64,000 nucleotides of DNA. Origin: Odontocerum albicorne. Taxonomy: Eukaryota; Arthropoda; Insecta; Trichoptera; Odontoceridae. Under the pieces are notes generated by a model that made no database searches, was not told the DNA's origin, and saw only the letters and a list, made by a program, of their open reading frames with translations. The stretch covers positions 15,918,948-15,982,947 of the forward strand of contig OX463856.1 of NCBI GenBank assembly GCA_949825065.1, in the 5' to 3' direction. This document shows positions 56,321-64,000 of this stretch, piece after piece. Positions within the stretch are counted from its first letter, which is position 1. Every line of letters begins with the position of its first letter. The position numbers and the translations under genes are program-made.

Positions 56321-57064
56321 TAAGGTGTTAACATAAGTTCTGTCCGTTTTTTTTTTTTAATTTAAAAATGAGCACCAAAAGTAAAACCAAACGGTTAAGA
56401 TTGTACGTCATTCGAAAGTTAATTTTCTACTCTACACAATATTGTGTTTGCTTTTACGTTACATATATTATTTTATTTGATTACAAGCCTTCAAAAAGGA
56501 ATGTCAAGAAGACAAAAGTGAGCATTTTCGACACCTCCTTCTGTTCGCGTTCAAACGAGGGAATAGAGCTGCAAAGCCAAAGCAGCTCGCGATATTTGCG
56601 AAGTGTACGTTGAAGATGCTATGAATGAAAGGACACCTCGTCGATGGTTTTTGCGTTTCAACGACGGTAATTTCAACCTGAAAGACATGGCGCGTTCCGG
56701 ACGACCAGTGGACTTCGATGAGGACCGCTTAAACCATATTATTCATGACGATCCCCTTCAAACCACCGTAGCATTGGCTGAGCAAATAAATTGTAGCCAC
56801 ATGCCTGTATACCGCCATCTTAAATCAATGGGAAAGGTCCAAAAGTTGGGCGCTCGGGTTTCACATGTTTTGAGTAAAAACAACAAAAATCAATTTTTGA
56901 CAATTGAATAATATGGTTTAAGAGGTTCTCATCGAAGTCCACTGGTCCTCTGGAACGCTTGTAATAAAAAAATAATACATGTAACGTAAAAGCTATTTTG
57001 TTCAACTTTTGGTGTTCATTTTTGAATTTTTGAAAAAACGGACAAAACTTATGTTTACACCCAA
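56321..57064 (+). mobile_element. Deleted mariner, 744 bp
   Basis: Termini TAAGGTGTTAACATAAGTTC and, reversed, TTGGGTGTAAACATAAGTTT, each followed by TGTCCGTTTTTT. TA at both flanks. Module A has the empty site (TTTGAAGTACATGAAACT near 19085). A different mariner lineage from 54461-55748. Confidence 0.9.
56565..56911 (+). pseudogene. mariner transposase N-terminal half
   Basis: Encodes ARDICEVY-like, EDAMNERTPRRWFLRFNDGN then FNLKDMARSGRPVDFDEDRL, HIIHDDPLQTTVALAEQINC and MPVYRHLKSMGKVQKLGARV. This is the paired HTH DNA-binding half of a mariner transposase. The catalytic half is deleted. Confidence 0.88.
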
Positions 57065-57513
57065 TATATGAAACTACTCTGAATCGTACCATGCGTGGAA
57101 TAGTCGCTAGATGCTATGCTTACACATAGCTGCCGGAGTGTTTGAAGCGCTATGAAGAATATTTTAATATAAAATATATGTCATGGAGAAATATTATAAA
57201 CCAGATTTAAAATAAAATAATAACATCTTCATGGATGTCGTGAAGAAATAGTTTTAATCCGATTTGAGATAAAAAAATACACCTTTTTATAATAAAGTTA
57301 ATTATAATTAGCAAGTTGTTGGTCAATGGTTGATACACATCAGGCATCCCGGTTTTATTCGATAATCTTCGAGGTCAATTTTCCTCCGAAATTATTGTTA
57401 TCTTTGCGATAAGTAGCCGATTACCACAAATGCTTAGATTTACTTTGATATAACTTGTGTAATAACGCTATAAAATCCCTTGTTTTTCCATACTAACGAT
57501 TATTCAACATAAA

Positions 57514-58461
57514 ATGCTCACACTTCAAGAAGCAATCAACGCTTTTCAAATACTTATGAGAATTTTCGGTCTCTCAGTTACCCCGCTAAAAAATATCTGG
57601 AATTTTAAATTAATAAAGAAAATGGCTTTCAAAGATATAAGTTTGTTTTGGTTTATTTACTCGTCAGGTTTGCTTTTCCCATATTTCATTGGAAAGATGA
57701 ATTTATTTATGGTATCACACGCTCACGAATCAAATGAACGTGTTAATTTTTCAAAAGCTTTGATATATATAAATAATTCAACAACATGTTTGTCATTTTT
57801 CGTAATATTATTTTATTATTGGAAAAAGAGTTCAGAAATAAATTTAATGATTAAAGATTTTCATAAGTTGGACGACTATTTCAACAGCAATGGATTTTCA
57901 ACTCACAATAAGACAATCAAAAGCTTTAGCAGACTTTTAACTTTAATATTTATCATACATTTGATTTTGTATGTTATGATCCTCGATCGTGCATTTAACC
58001 CAAATTTTAACATAACAGCATTCATCCTTTTATTCATTGATATGGAATTGGTAAATGTATTCGCGCTTCTTACAATTATGGAAGCGATTTTGTTTCTGTA
58101 TACACTTAAATTGAAATTCAAATCCTTAAACGATGAACTACAACGTTTATTTTACATACATCCACTAGATGAGTTATTTTTTAGAAAAGATCTAATATCG
58201 TTTGTTCAGGGAAGTAATGTGGTAAATAAGTTAATGGTTATTCAAAAATCACATTTTAAACTTTGCTTATTGTCAAAAAATCTTGGAGATTATATTTCAG
58301 TTCAAATCGTTATGAATTTATTGATGTGCTTCGTGACTTCAACTTTGGTGTGTTTCGTAATGTATGAAATTCGAGTATATGAATGGCCACTCTTTGGAAC
58401 ACTGCGGGAGATTATAAAAGTGGTTTTTCTTATTTATTTCAGTGAATCGCTTCAAAACGAG
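57514..58461 (+). CDS. Insect gustatory receptor B, exon 1
   Basis: 316 codons from the ATG at 57514 to the donor GTACAC at 58462, phase 0. Close paralogue of GR A across its whole length, with conserved frame and mainly amino-acid substitutions. Six hydrophobic segments as in GR A (about residues 43-63, 82-103, 140-158, 168-200, 264-284, 293-311). It keeps FKSLNDELQRLFYIHPLDEL, SKNLGDYISVQIVMNLLMCF and FLIYFSESLQNE. Expected role is ligand-gated cation channel in gustatory neurons; no ligand can be inferred. The upstream 450 bp resemble those of GR A, with a TATAAAA at about 57467. Confidence 0.88.
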
Positions 58462-58919
58462 GTACACTTTCAAACGTATTAGAAGTTTTATTTTTGTCAA
58501 AACCTGATTAAAACCTGACTGGTAGATTTCAAGTCATTCTATGTTTTAGTTATCAGAATCTTTAAAGTTTCACATATACGATCTACGTGGCTCAGAATTG
58601 ATAGAATGCTTTAAATTATCTCAGTCTGCAAATAAAATATGATTATGTTAACATAAGGTGTGTCCGTTTTTTTTTTTCAATTTAAAAATGAGCACCAAAA
58701 GTAAAACAAAATGGTAAATGTTACACATCAGTCGTAAGAAAATTTTCTGCTTCACAAGATATTGTGTTTGCTTTTACGTTACATATTTTATTTTATTTGA
58801 TTACAAACCTTCAAAATGGAATGTCAAGTAGATGAAAGTGAGCATTTTCGACACCTCCTTTTGTTCGCGTTCAATCGAGGAAATATAAAGCTGCCAAAGC
58901 TGCTTGCGATATTTGCGAA

Positions 58920-59339
58920 GTGTACAGTGAAGATGCTACGAATGAAAGGACAGCTCGTCGATGGTTTTTGCGTTTCAAAGACGGTAACTTCGACCTGAAA
59001 GACATGGAGAGTTCCGGACAACCAGTGGACTTCGATGACGACCGCTTAAACTTTATTATTCATGAAGATCCCCTTCAGACCACCGCAGAATTGGCTAAGC
59101 AGATGAATTGTAGTCACATGACTGAATACCAGAAGTTCGGCGCTCGGGTTCCACATGTTTCAAGTGAAAACAACAAAAATCAACGTTCGACAATTTCTGC
59201 TGGTTTGCACACGCGTCATCGAGCTACGCATGGTCACAAGCAAAGGTTCCTTAACTGCATCATTGCTGGTGATGAAAAATGGTTGGAAAATGTTGATGAC
59301 AAATGTTTGAAGGGGATCTTCATGAATAATATGGTTTAA
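58920..59339 (+). pseudogene. mariner transposase N-terminal part, plus arm
   Basis: Encodes MYSEDATNERTARRWFLRFK then DGNFDLKDMESSGQPVDFDD, IHEDPLQTTAELAKQMNCSH, HVSSENNKNQRSTISAGLHT and FLNCIIAGDEKWLENVDDK. It reaches the first catalytic Asp (GDEKW) before crossing the inversion point. The HTH2 segment has a deletion after MTEY. Confidence 0.85.
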
Positions 59340-59564
59340 GCGGTCTTCATTGAAATCCGCTGGTCCAGAATGCTCCATGTCTTTCAGGTCGAAATTACCG
59401 TCCTTGAAACGCAAAAACCATCGACTAGCTGTCCTTTCATTCAAAGCATTTTTGCCGTACACTTCGCAAATATCGCGAGCAGCTTTGGCAGCTTTATTCC
59501 CTCGATTGAACGCAACCAGAAATATGTGTCGAAAATGCTCACTTTCGTCTACTTGACATTCCAT
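59320..59564 (-). pseudogene. mariner transposase N-terminal part, minus arm
   Basis: Encodes MECQVDESEHFRHIFLVAFN then RGNKAAKAARDICEVYGKNA, NERTASRWFLRFKDGNFDLK and DEDRLNHIIHEDPLQT-like sequence. This is the same HTH1 region as the plus arm, better preserved at its start. The frame runs into the other arm at about 59300. Confidence 0.85.
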
Positions 59565-60057
59565 TTTGAAGGCTTGTAATCAAATAAAATAAAATGTTAA
59601 CATTTAATATAAAATGGTGTTGAATTGGTCAATGATTTAAAACATAAAAGTTAACAAAATCAATGATCAATATTTGAATATTGATTGGGACACTTAAAAT
59701 AAAAACTTGCACAGAAAATTATGATAAATTAATGTCCACCTCTCCATCATCATCATCATTACATGTTCACAATTGTTTAATTCACATTGAAACGCAGACG
59801 CCCTTGGAATGGTGGGATCAGAAAAATAAAATATTTTACGAGTTTATGAACCGCAGGGCAATACAACGTATTCTATTTTAATATCAAAGGGTTTTATCAA
59901 GGAAAGCAAGTCGATGCTTAAATCCTTATTAAATAATATTTTTTAAAGACGATTCAGAAAGGGAACAACTATCAACGTCAAATAATTAAAAATATTCTTA
60001 ATCATTTAGCAGAAAAACCTCTGATAAAATAAACCCACGCATTTTTAATTATTCCAG

Positions 60058-60126
60058 GCTAACAAAACAGGTTCACTTCTTTCATTGATTTGTATTAAAT
60101 CTTCGGAGAAGACAATTATAAAAACT
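60058..60126 (+). CDS. Gustatory receptor B, exon 2
   Basis: 69 nt between ATTCCAG and GTAAGT, phase 0, encoding ANKTGSLLSLICIKSSEKTI plus three residues. Joined to exon 1 it gives SLQNE-ANKTGSLL, the GR motif before TM7. The intron upstream (58462-60057) contains the fold-back mariner. Confidence 0.85.
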
Positions 60127-61020
60127 GTAAGTATTAAATAATTAACTATTCATTTTACTACTATAATAATTTAATCCCCGTGAGACTACCAAGCACGCTG
60201 AACTCTATATTTCTCTTATGTATGTTGCCTGTAAAAGCAAATATTCATTAGACTCCAGAAAGATGACCTCTTTCCTTGGCGTTTGTCCATCACTTGGGGA
60301 CCATTGGATTTCTCTCCTAGAGCTATGGATAGCTTTGGAACTTGTTTTACGACTTAGGAGGACCTGAAATATTAGACTGTGGACCCAAATGGAAGGAGTC
60401 GTTTTATATTATCCCTACCTGGCATTGGAGTAAAATGCTTTACATTCTATCAGACGCTGAAAATTAAAATATGATGTCGTAAAAAATTGTGTTTGATTAG
60501 TAATACATTTTAAACATTAAAGTAAACAAAATCAATTCAAACATTGATTGGGACGCTTGGAATTAAAACTTAGATAACGAATTGTAATAAATTAATGTCC
60601 AGCTCACCATCATCGATAGATGTGGAACAACTAGTGTTGTTACATTTACAGCAAATCCAGTTGAGGTTGATCTGGTCAACGGACTAGGCAACAACATCGA
60701 ATATACTTTAAAGTTCAAGGAAGCTGATGGCATAAAAGTTAAAGAAAATTCTAATATTGACAATTTACTAAGCCATATTGAAACGCAGACGTTCTTGGAA
60801 TGATGGGATCAGGCAAATTAAATATTTAACGAGTTTATGTACCACAGGGCAAACGACATATTGAATTTAATTATCATCGCTTTTCATTAAGACAAGCAAG
60901 TTTTTTATCATTGATTAAATACGATCAAAAAAGGTTCCAAAAAAGTGGTTCCATGATCCTTCATAAATATGTTATTAAGCAGAAAATGCTCGGATTGAAA
61001 TAAAATCGATTTTTTTCCAG
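60127..61020. other. GR B intronic DNA with a possible inverted terminal exon
   Basis: 60200-60420 matches conserved unassigned sequence also found at 5575-5800 (inverted), 21230-21420 and 61180-61340. 60600-60730 matches the antisense TM7-like frame at 28915-29109; here the plus strand is open for about 60 codons (CGTTSVVTFTANPVEVDLVN and following) and the minus strand has stops. No firm gene. Confidence 0.4.
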
Positions 61021-61089
61021 GCTAACGAAACAGGTTTCCTACTTTCATTGATTTGTCTTGAATGTCTGGATAAGACATTGATAAAAACT
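61021..61089 (+). CDS. Additional GR exon 2 (module B)
   Basis: 69 nt after TTTTTTCCAG, encoding ANETGFLLSLICLECLDKTL plus three, followed by GTTAGT rather than GTAAGT. It may be a leftover of a tandem GR copy that lost exon 1, or an alternative exon 2 of GR B. It is flanked by the same downstream sequence as the other exon 2 copies. Confidence 0.65.
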
Positions 61090-61654
61090 GTTAGTTTTAA
61101 ATAATTAACTATTCATATGTGCTTAGAATTTAATCTCCGTGGGATCGCTGAGCACGCAGAACTCTTTATTTCTCTTTTTCAGGCTGTCTTGTAAAGGCGG
61201 ATATTGATTAGACTCCAGGAAGATGACCTCCTACCTTTGGATACGTTCCTTACTCTGGAACCATTGGATTTATCCCCGAAAGATATAGATGGCTTCGGAG
61301 AAGTTGAAGTATTAGACTGTGGACCGTTCTGAAAACAGCCATTTTTATGGTATTCCTATGTTCCTAATGGAATGTGCAGGATAACAATTAAGAAGTTATG
61401 AAAATTGATTACTTTGATTTATCGAACGCATTATTCATTTCATGATTAAAACGTAAAATCAGTATGTAATATAGAAAAACAATTGATTTACGTTCATGAT
61501 TTCAACAGCCTCCACTTGACATTGAGATAACATTATAACACCACAGAAGAATAATAAGAAACCTGGGCCGTTGGCTATTTGACATTTATCTAGAGTATGA
61601 TGCCAAACAAAACAGCGCCTTCTGTTGGCCCAAACAGTGTCAGAAGAAGACGGT

Positions 61655-61900
61655 ATAATAGTTAATACAATACAATATAACGAAGAGTATGAATGTGCAT
61701 GAGGCTAACGCTGTGTGCGTGGATACAAGAGCATCGCGATCTGTCATCTATCTACCCCCGAAAGGCAAGAAGGTATAATTGTTAATACTATACAATACGA
61801 GTATAATGAAAAGTATGAATGTGCATGAGGCTAACGCTGTGTGCGTGGAAAGAAGAGCATAGCAATCTGTCGTCTGTCTACTCCAGAAAGGTCGGTTGTA
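61655..61900. repeat. Tandem duplication of about 135 bp
   Basis: GTATGAATGTGCATGAGGCTAACGCTGTGTGCGTGGA appears near 61686 and again near 61813, each followed by AAGAGCAT.GC.ATCTGTC. Related single-copy sequence is at 24890-24985 (inverted relative to the ORF-free strand). Confidence 0.8.
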
Positions 61901-62053
61901 TGTAGAGGGAAGCGATCTTTTTTTGTGATCATAACGTTGTATTTTATTAATAGATTTATATAAAAATTGCGGTATACGAGGAATTATTTTGTTTTAATTT
62001 TCTTGCATAAAGTTTTTAAGTCTTAATTTAAATGTGTATTTTATCATTTGTAG

Positions 62054-62143
62054 ATTCGTCATTTCAGCATGCAAATGGTGTATGTGAAAGTAAACTTCAG
62101 TGCGTGTGGAATGTTTCCCATCGACCGTTTCCTGTTCATAAAG
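62054..62143 (+). CDS. Gustatory receptor B, exon 3 (C-terminal signature)
   Basis: 90 nt between ATTTGTAG and GTAATG, phase 0, encoding IRHFSMQMVYVKVNFSACGM then FPIDRFLFIK. Diagnostic GR sequence before TM7. The terminal exon is not certain: reading through gives KVMRTYVVFKPDYSVIF stop, and the sequence matching the TM7-like frame of module A at 62217-62273 is less GR-like. Hence the gene may be complete only with a divergent end, or dead. Confidence 0.82.
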
Positions 62144-62284
62144 GTAATGCGCACCTATGTTGTATTTAAGCCTGATTATTCTGTTATTTTTTAGCTTGAT
62201 AAACGTACGAGTAGTTTAGTTCAATTACTGCAACGGGGGTATCAGAACTACAAGCGTTGAAAGCCAGATATTGAAAAGAGTAAT

Positions 62285-62476
62285 AAGAGCGATTCAGAAT
62301 TCAGGCGTTCTCTTCGATTAGGCGATGATCGACTCCTTTGCATTCCAACACGTCATACTACATTTTACACATCCGTTTTTGGTTCACTCGGTGCAACTGT
62401 GGGACAAGATTTATCAAATGTGTGGCATCCTTATTTACGTTTAAGAGATAATCTTAAACTTACTCCATTATTCTGA
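62285..62476 (+). pseudogene. LINE ORF2 C-terminal fragment
   Basis: Encodes FRRSLRLGDDRLLCIPTRHT then TFYTSVFGSLGATVGQDLSN and VWHPYLRLRDNLKLTPLF stop. It resembles the CR1/Jockey-type end (L.IP..RT.FY..SF......LWN.LP...). It is followed by AT-rich tandem units, as LINE 3'UTRs often are. Only moderately sure. Confidence 0.5.
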
Positions 62477-62534
62477 AAATATTTGAATCTTTATTTCCCT
62501 TTAATTTTCTCCTTTCTCCTTAAACGGATTCGTT

Positions 62535-62700
62535 TTATCTGTGCAATAATTATTAAAAGAGATATCAGTCATCATTTTATCTGTGTAATAATTAATAACA
62601 GTCATTATTTTATATGTGCAAAAATTGTAAATAGAGATATCAGTCATTATTTCATATGTGCGATAATTATAAATATAACGATATCAGTCCTCATTTTAAT
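62535..62700. repeat. Short AT-rich tandem units
   Basis: Four imperfect units of 33-46 bp, each with TGTGCAATAATTA or variant and GATATCAGTCATCATTTTA or variant. A shorter array with the same unit is at 8725-8805. Confidence 0.8.
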
Positions 62701-63720
62701 ACATAACATACATATAACCAATTTTTTTGTTAGTATTATCTGTCCAGGATTTAAACAGCACTATTTATTAAGATGAGATATTTGGTTTTAAGAAATTGCT
62801 GTGATAAGCCGGTCAGATGTGTCGTGTTTAATAATGTACTCAAAATTATGAAAAAAATATGACGTTACTAGAAATAACAAAATTTATGTTAAAATTAAGT
62901 AATAATACTAAATAATCTCCTGTGGTACGAAGAAGAAGCAGCGCAGTTTATGCAATTATTGCTTAACCCCACTTCACTCATTTTTCCCCCTTTATTCAAT
63001 TGTGAATGTATTGTATAACACTTGACTTGTATACAGTATTACTTGGTGCGATTATTTCCATGTAGAAACTTCCTTCTTTCAACCAGAAAGTTGTTAAAAA
63101 GGCCTAAAGTGGAAACCAGACTTTAATTCTTTTTCAAAACAATATGGTTTTTGACGGAATTTGAACCCACAACCACTGGACTAGGAGACAGGCGTCTTAT
63201 CACTAAGGACGCGGAAGTCGTCGTCAAATTGCGTTTTCATAGTGTTAAAGTGATCAAACTAGGAACACGCAAAAGAGCTCCTAAAATTTCACGCACTTCC
63301 AGGTAACTTCCTAAGTTACATTTAACAAGGAAATACATACACTTTTGTTTGGGGTAAGCAGAGAAGCGAGAGCTCCAAACATTTCAATAACGACACACTT
63401 TATTCGACTCCTCGATATCCACATATTTTTTGTGTGTCTTTCATTTCGTATCATTCCCTCTTTCAAAGTTGTATTCACTTGGTCCAACCATGTCACTCAT
63501 GGTGGGTCGTCACTGACTACAACTCGCACTGATGCATCCATTATAAATTTATCAAGTCAGTATTTTATCACCTTTCTGATAAATAAATCCAAACCAATTC
63601 AACAGGTTTTTTTTTTCTTAACACATTAGTTTTTAGCTCACTTTCATCCTATTTGATTATATTTCTTTTTCTGTCAAAAATCGACAAACCGTCATATAAA
63701 ACCCATTTAGCCTTATTAAC
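62610..63720. repeat. 1.1-kb block shared with 8730-9845
   Basis: Collinear copy of the block near 9 kb, with the same tRNA-like sequence and antisense frame (TWLDQVNTTLKEGMIRNE, then WISRSRIKCVVIEMFGALAS). The frame resembles a LINE tail (RW.D.V...L...) but I cannot place it. Confidence 0.8.
63148..63221 (-). repeat. tRNA-Arg-like sequence (second copy)
   Basis: Minus strand CCGCGTCCTTAGTGATAAG, loop CTCCTAG, GGGTTCAAATTCC (B box). Better B box than the copy at 9268-9340, but the 3' acceptor side is altered (CCGTC). Likely a tRNA-derived repeat rather than a gene. Confidence 0.55.
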
Positions 63721-63749
63721 GGTTAAGCCTTATTAGCCTTATTAACGAG

Positions 63750-64000
63750 GCATATCCAGAAAGTAAGTGTACTGAATTTGTGTAGGTTACAAGTTTTTTT
63801 ATTTAAACAAAAAAAATACTTGGTTACCGTAGTTCATATGTAATCTATTTTTCGACATAGTCGCCATTCCTCTCAATGCAGGTGGTGAAGCGGGGTATCA
63901 ACTTTTTGATGCCTTCCTCGAAGTAGTTTCCCGCCAACCCCTCCGTCCACTTCTCCACCTCCTCCTTTACCTCCTCGTCGGTTGAAAACCTTTTTTCACC
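63750..64000 (-). mobile_element. mariner element end, cut by the window edge
   Basis: Terminal repeat begins near 63750 (CGAGGCATATCCAGAAAGTAAGTGTAC on plus) and the element runs off the right edge. Its coding end is GC-rich, unlike everything around it, suggesting a young insertion. Confidence 0.8.
63845..64000 (-). CDS. mariner transposase, C-terminal 51 residues
   Basis: Open from the window edge to a TAG at 63845-63847. Contains FSTDEEVKEEVEKWTEGLAG, then NYFEEGIKKLIPRFTTCIER and NGDYVEK stop. The Y..GI..L..R...CIE.NGDYVEK ending is the standard mariner C-terminus. No defects seen in the visible part. Confidence 0.93.
   Translation of the reverse strand, partial: GEKRFSTDEEVKEEVEKWTEGLAGNYFEEGIKKLIPRFTTCIERNGDYVEK

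Larger units (their letters stand above)
58645..59605. mobile_element. Fold-back mariner: two N-terminal halves head to head
   Basis: Left end GTTAACATAAGGTGTGTCCG, right end ...AAAATGTTAACATTT. Inside, one mariner N-terminal frame runs plus (58810-59300) and a second runs minus (59580-59320), so the element is a large inverted repeat. The insertion is in GR B intron 1; the GR A intron has the uninterrupted sequence ATGATGTATAAAATAGTGTT near 20620. Confidence 0.85.

Noticed and set aside
57343..57375. B-box-like GCATCCCGG.TT..TTCGA upstream of both GR genes as a SINE
   Set aside because: Only a B-box-like phrase is present (cf. 19321-19340); no A box at the correct distance.
60597..60790. 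Plus-strand frame CGTTSVVTFTANPVEVDLVN... as a secreted protein exon
   Set aside because: Attractive as protein, but the homologue at 28915-29109 is broken in this frame and open on the other strand, so coding on plus is unsupported.
1..64000. CRISPR arrays, bacterial operons, phage genes
   Set aside because: Tandem repeats here lack unique spacers of constant length, and gene structure is eukaryotic with introns and retroelements.

Overview
This window is AT-rich, intron-containing nuclear DNA from an animal, almost certainly an insect. The evidence is insect-type gustatory receptor (GR) exons with GT..AG splice sites, tRNA-Lys-primed Gypsy-type LTR elements, BEL/Pao, RTE- and CR1/Jockey-like LINE, mariner, pogo-like, hAT and Helitron relics, and a nuclear copy of mitochondrial ND4 that reads well in the invertebrate mitochondrial code. 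I cannot name the species. No prokaryotic features, rRNA or CRISPR array are visible.

Layout. (a) 1-8.7 kb and 35.5-48.8 kb are two copies of one segmental duplication. Each holds a 119-bp minisatellite, an integrase tail, a tRNA-Lys primer-binding site, a 1.2-kb LTR, LINE pieces and a broken minus-strand GR gene. The second copy is longer because it carries a 4.75-kb block with a hAT fragment and a 3.6-kb Helitron. (b) 8.6-17.5 kb is a transposon graveyard with tRNA-Arg-like sequence, BEL gag, a LINE endonuclease fragment, a GR N-terminus, a pogo-like DDE fragment, a second LTR type, a NUMT and a mariner relic. (c) 17.9-25.5 kb is GR module A, with an intact first exon, a second exon and a third exon carrying the FSACGMFPIDR signature, plus a hAT insertion. 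(d) 25.5-30.1 kb holds a perfect 49-nt palindrome, a 47-bp minisatellite, a GR pseudogene and a hAT end. (e) 30.3-38.9 kb is a complete LTR unit on the minus strand whose 6.2-kb interior is almost entirely non-coding (LARD-like). (f) 48.8-55.8 kb is a mariner relic, a hAT transposase, an RTE-type LINE and a 1.29-kb mariner. (g) 55.9-62.3 kb is GR module B, with two smaller mariner insertions, one of them fold-back. (h) 62.3-64 kb is a LINE tail, a second copy of the tRNA-like block and the end of an apparently intact mariner.

The only host genes I can defend are the two GR genes (about 19.5-25.3 kb and 57.5-62.1 kb, plus strand). They are paralogues in a repeatedly duplicated module that has also left at least four degenerate copies. 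Because the modules are paralogous, several transposon insertions have a visible 'empty site' in the sister module, which fixes element ends and target duplications. I did not find a convincing new molecular system. The most interesting structures are the GR birth-and-death array, the LARD-like element, the fold-back mariner and the empty-site pairs.
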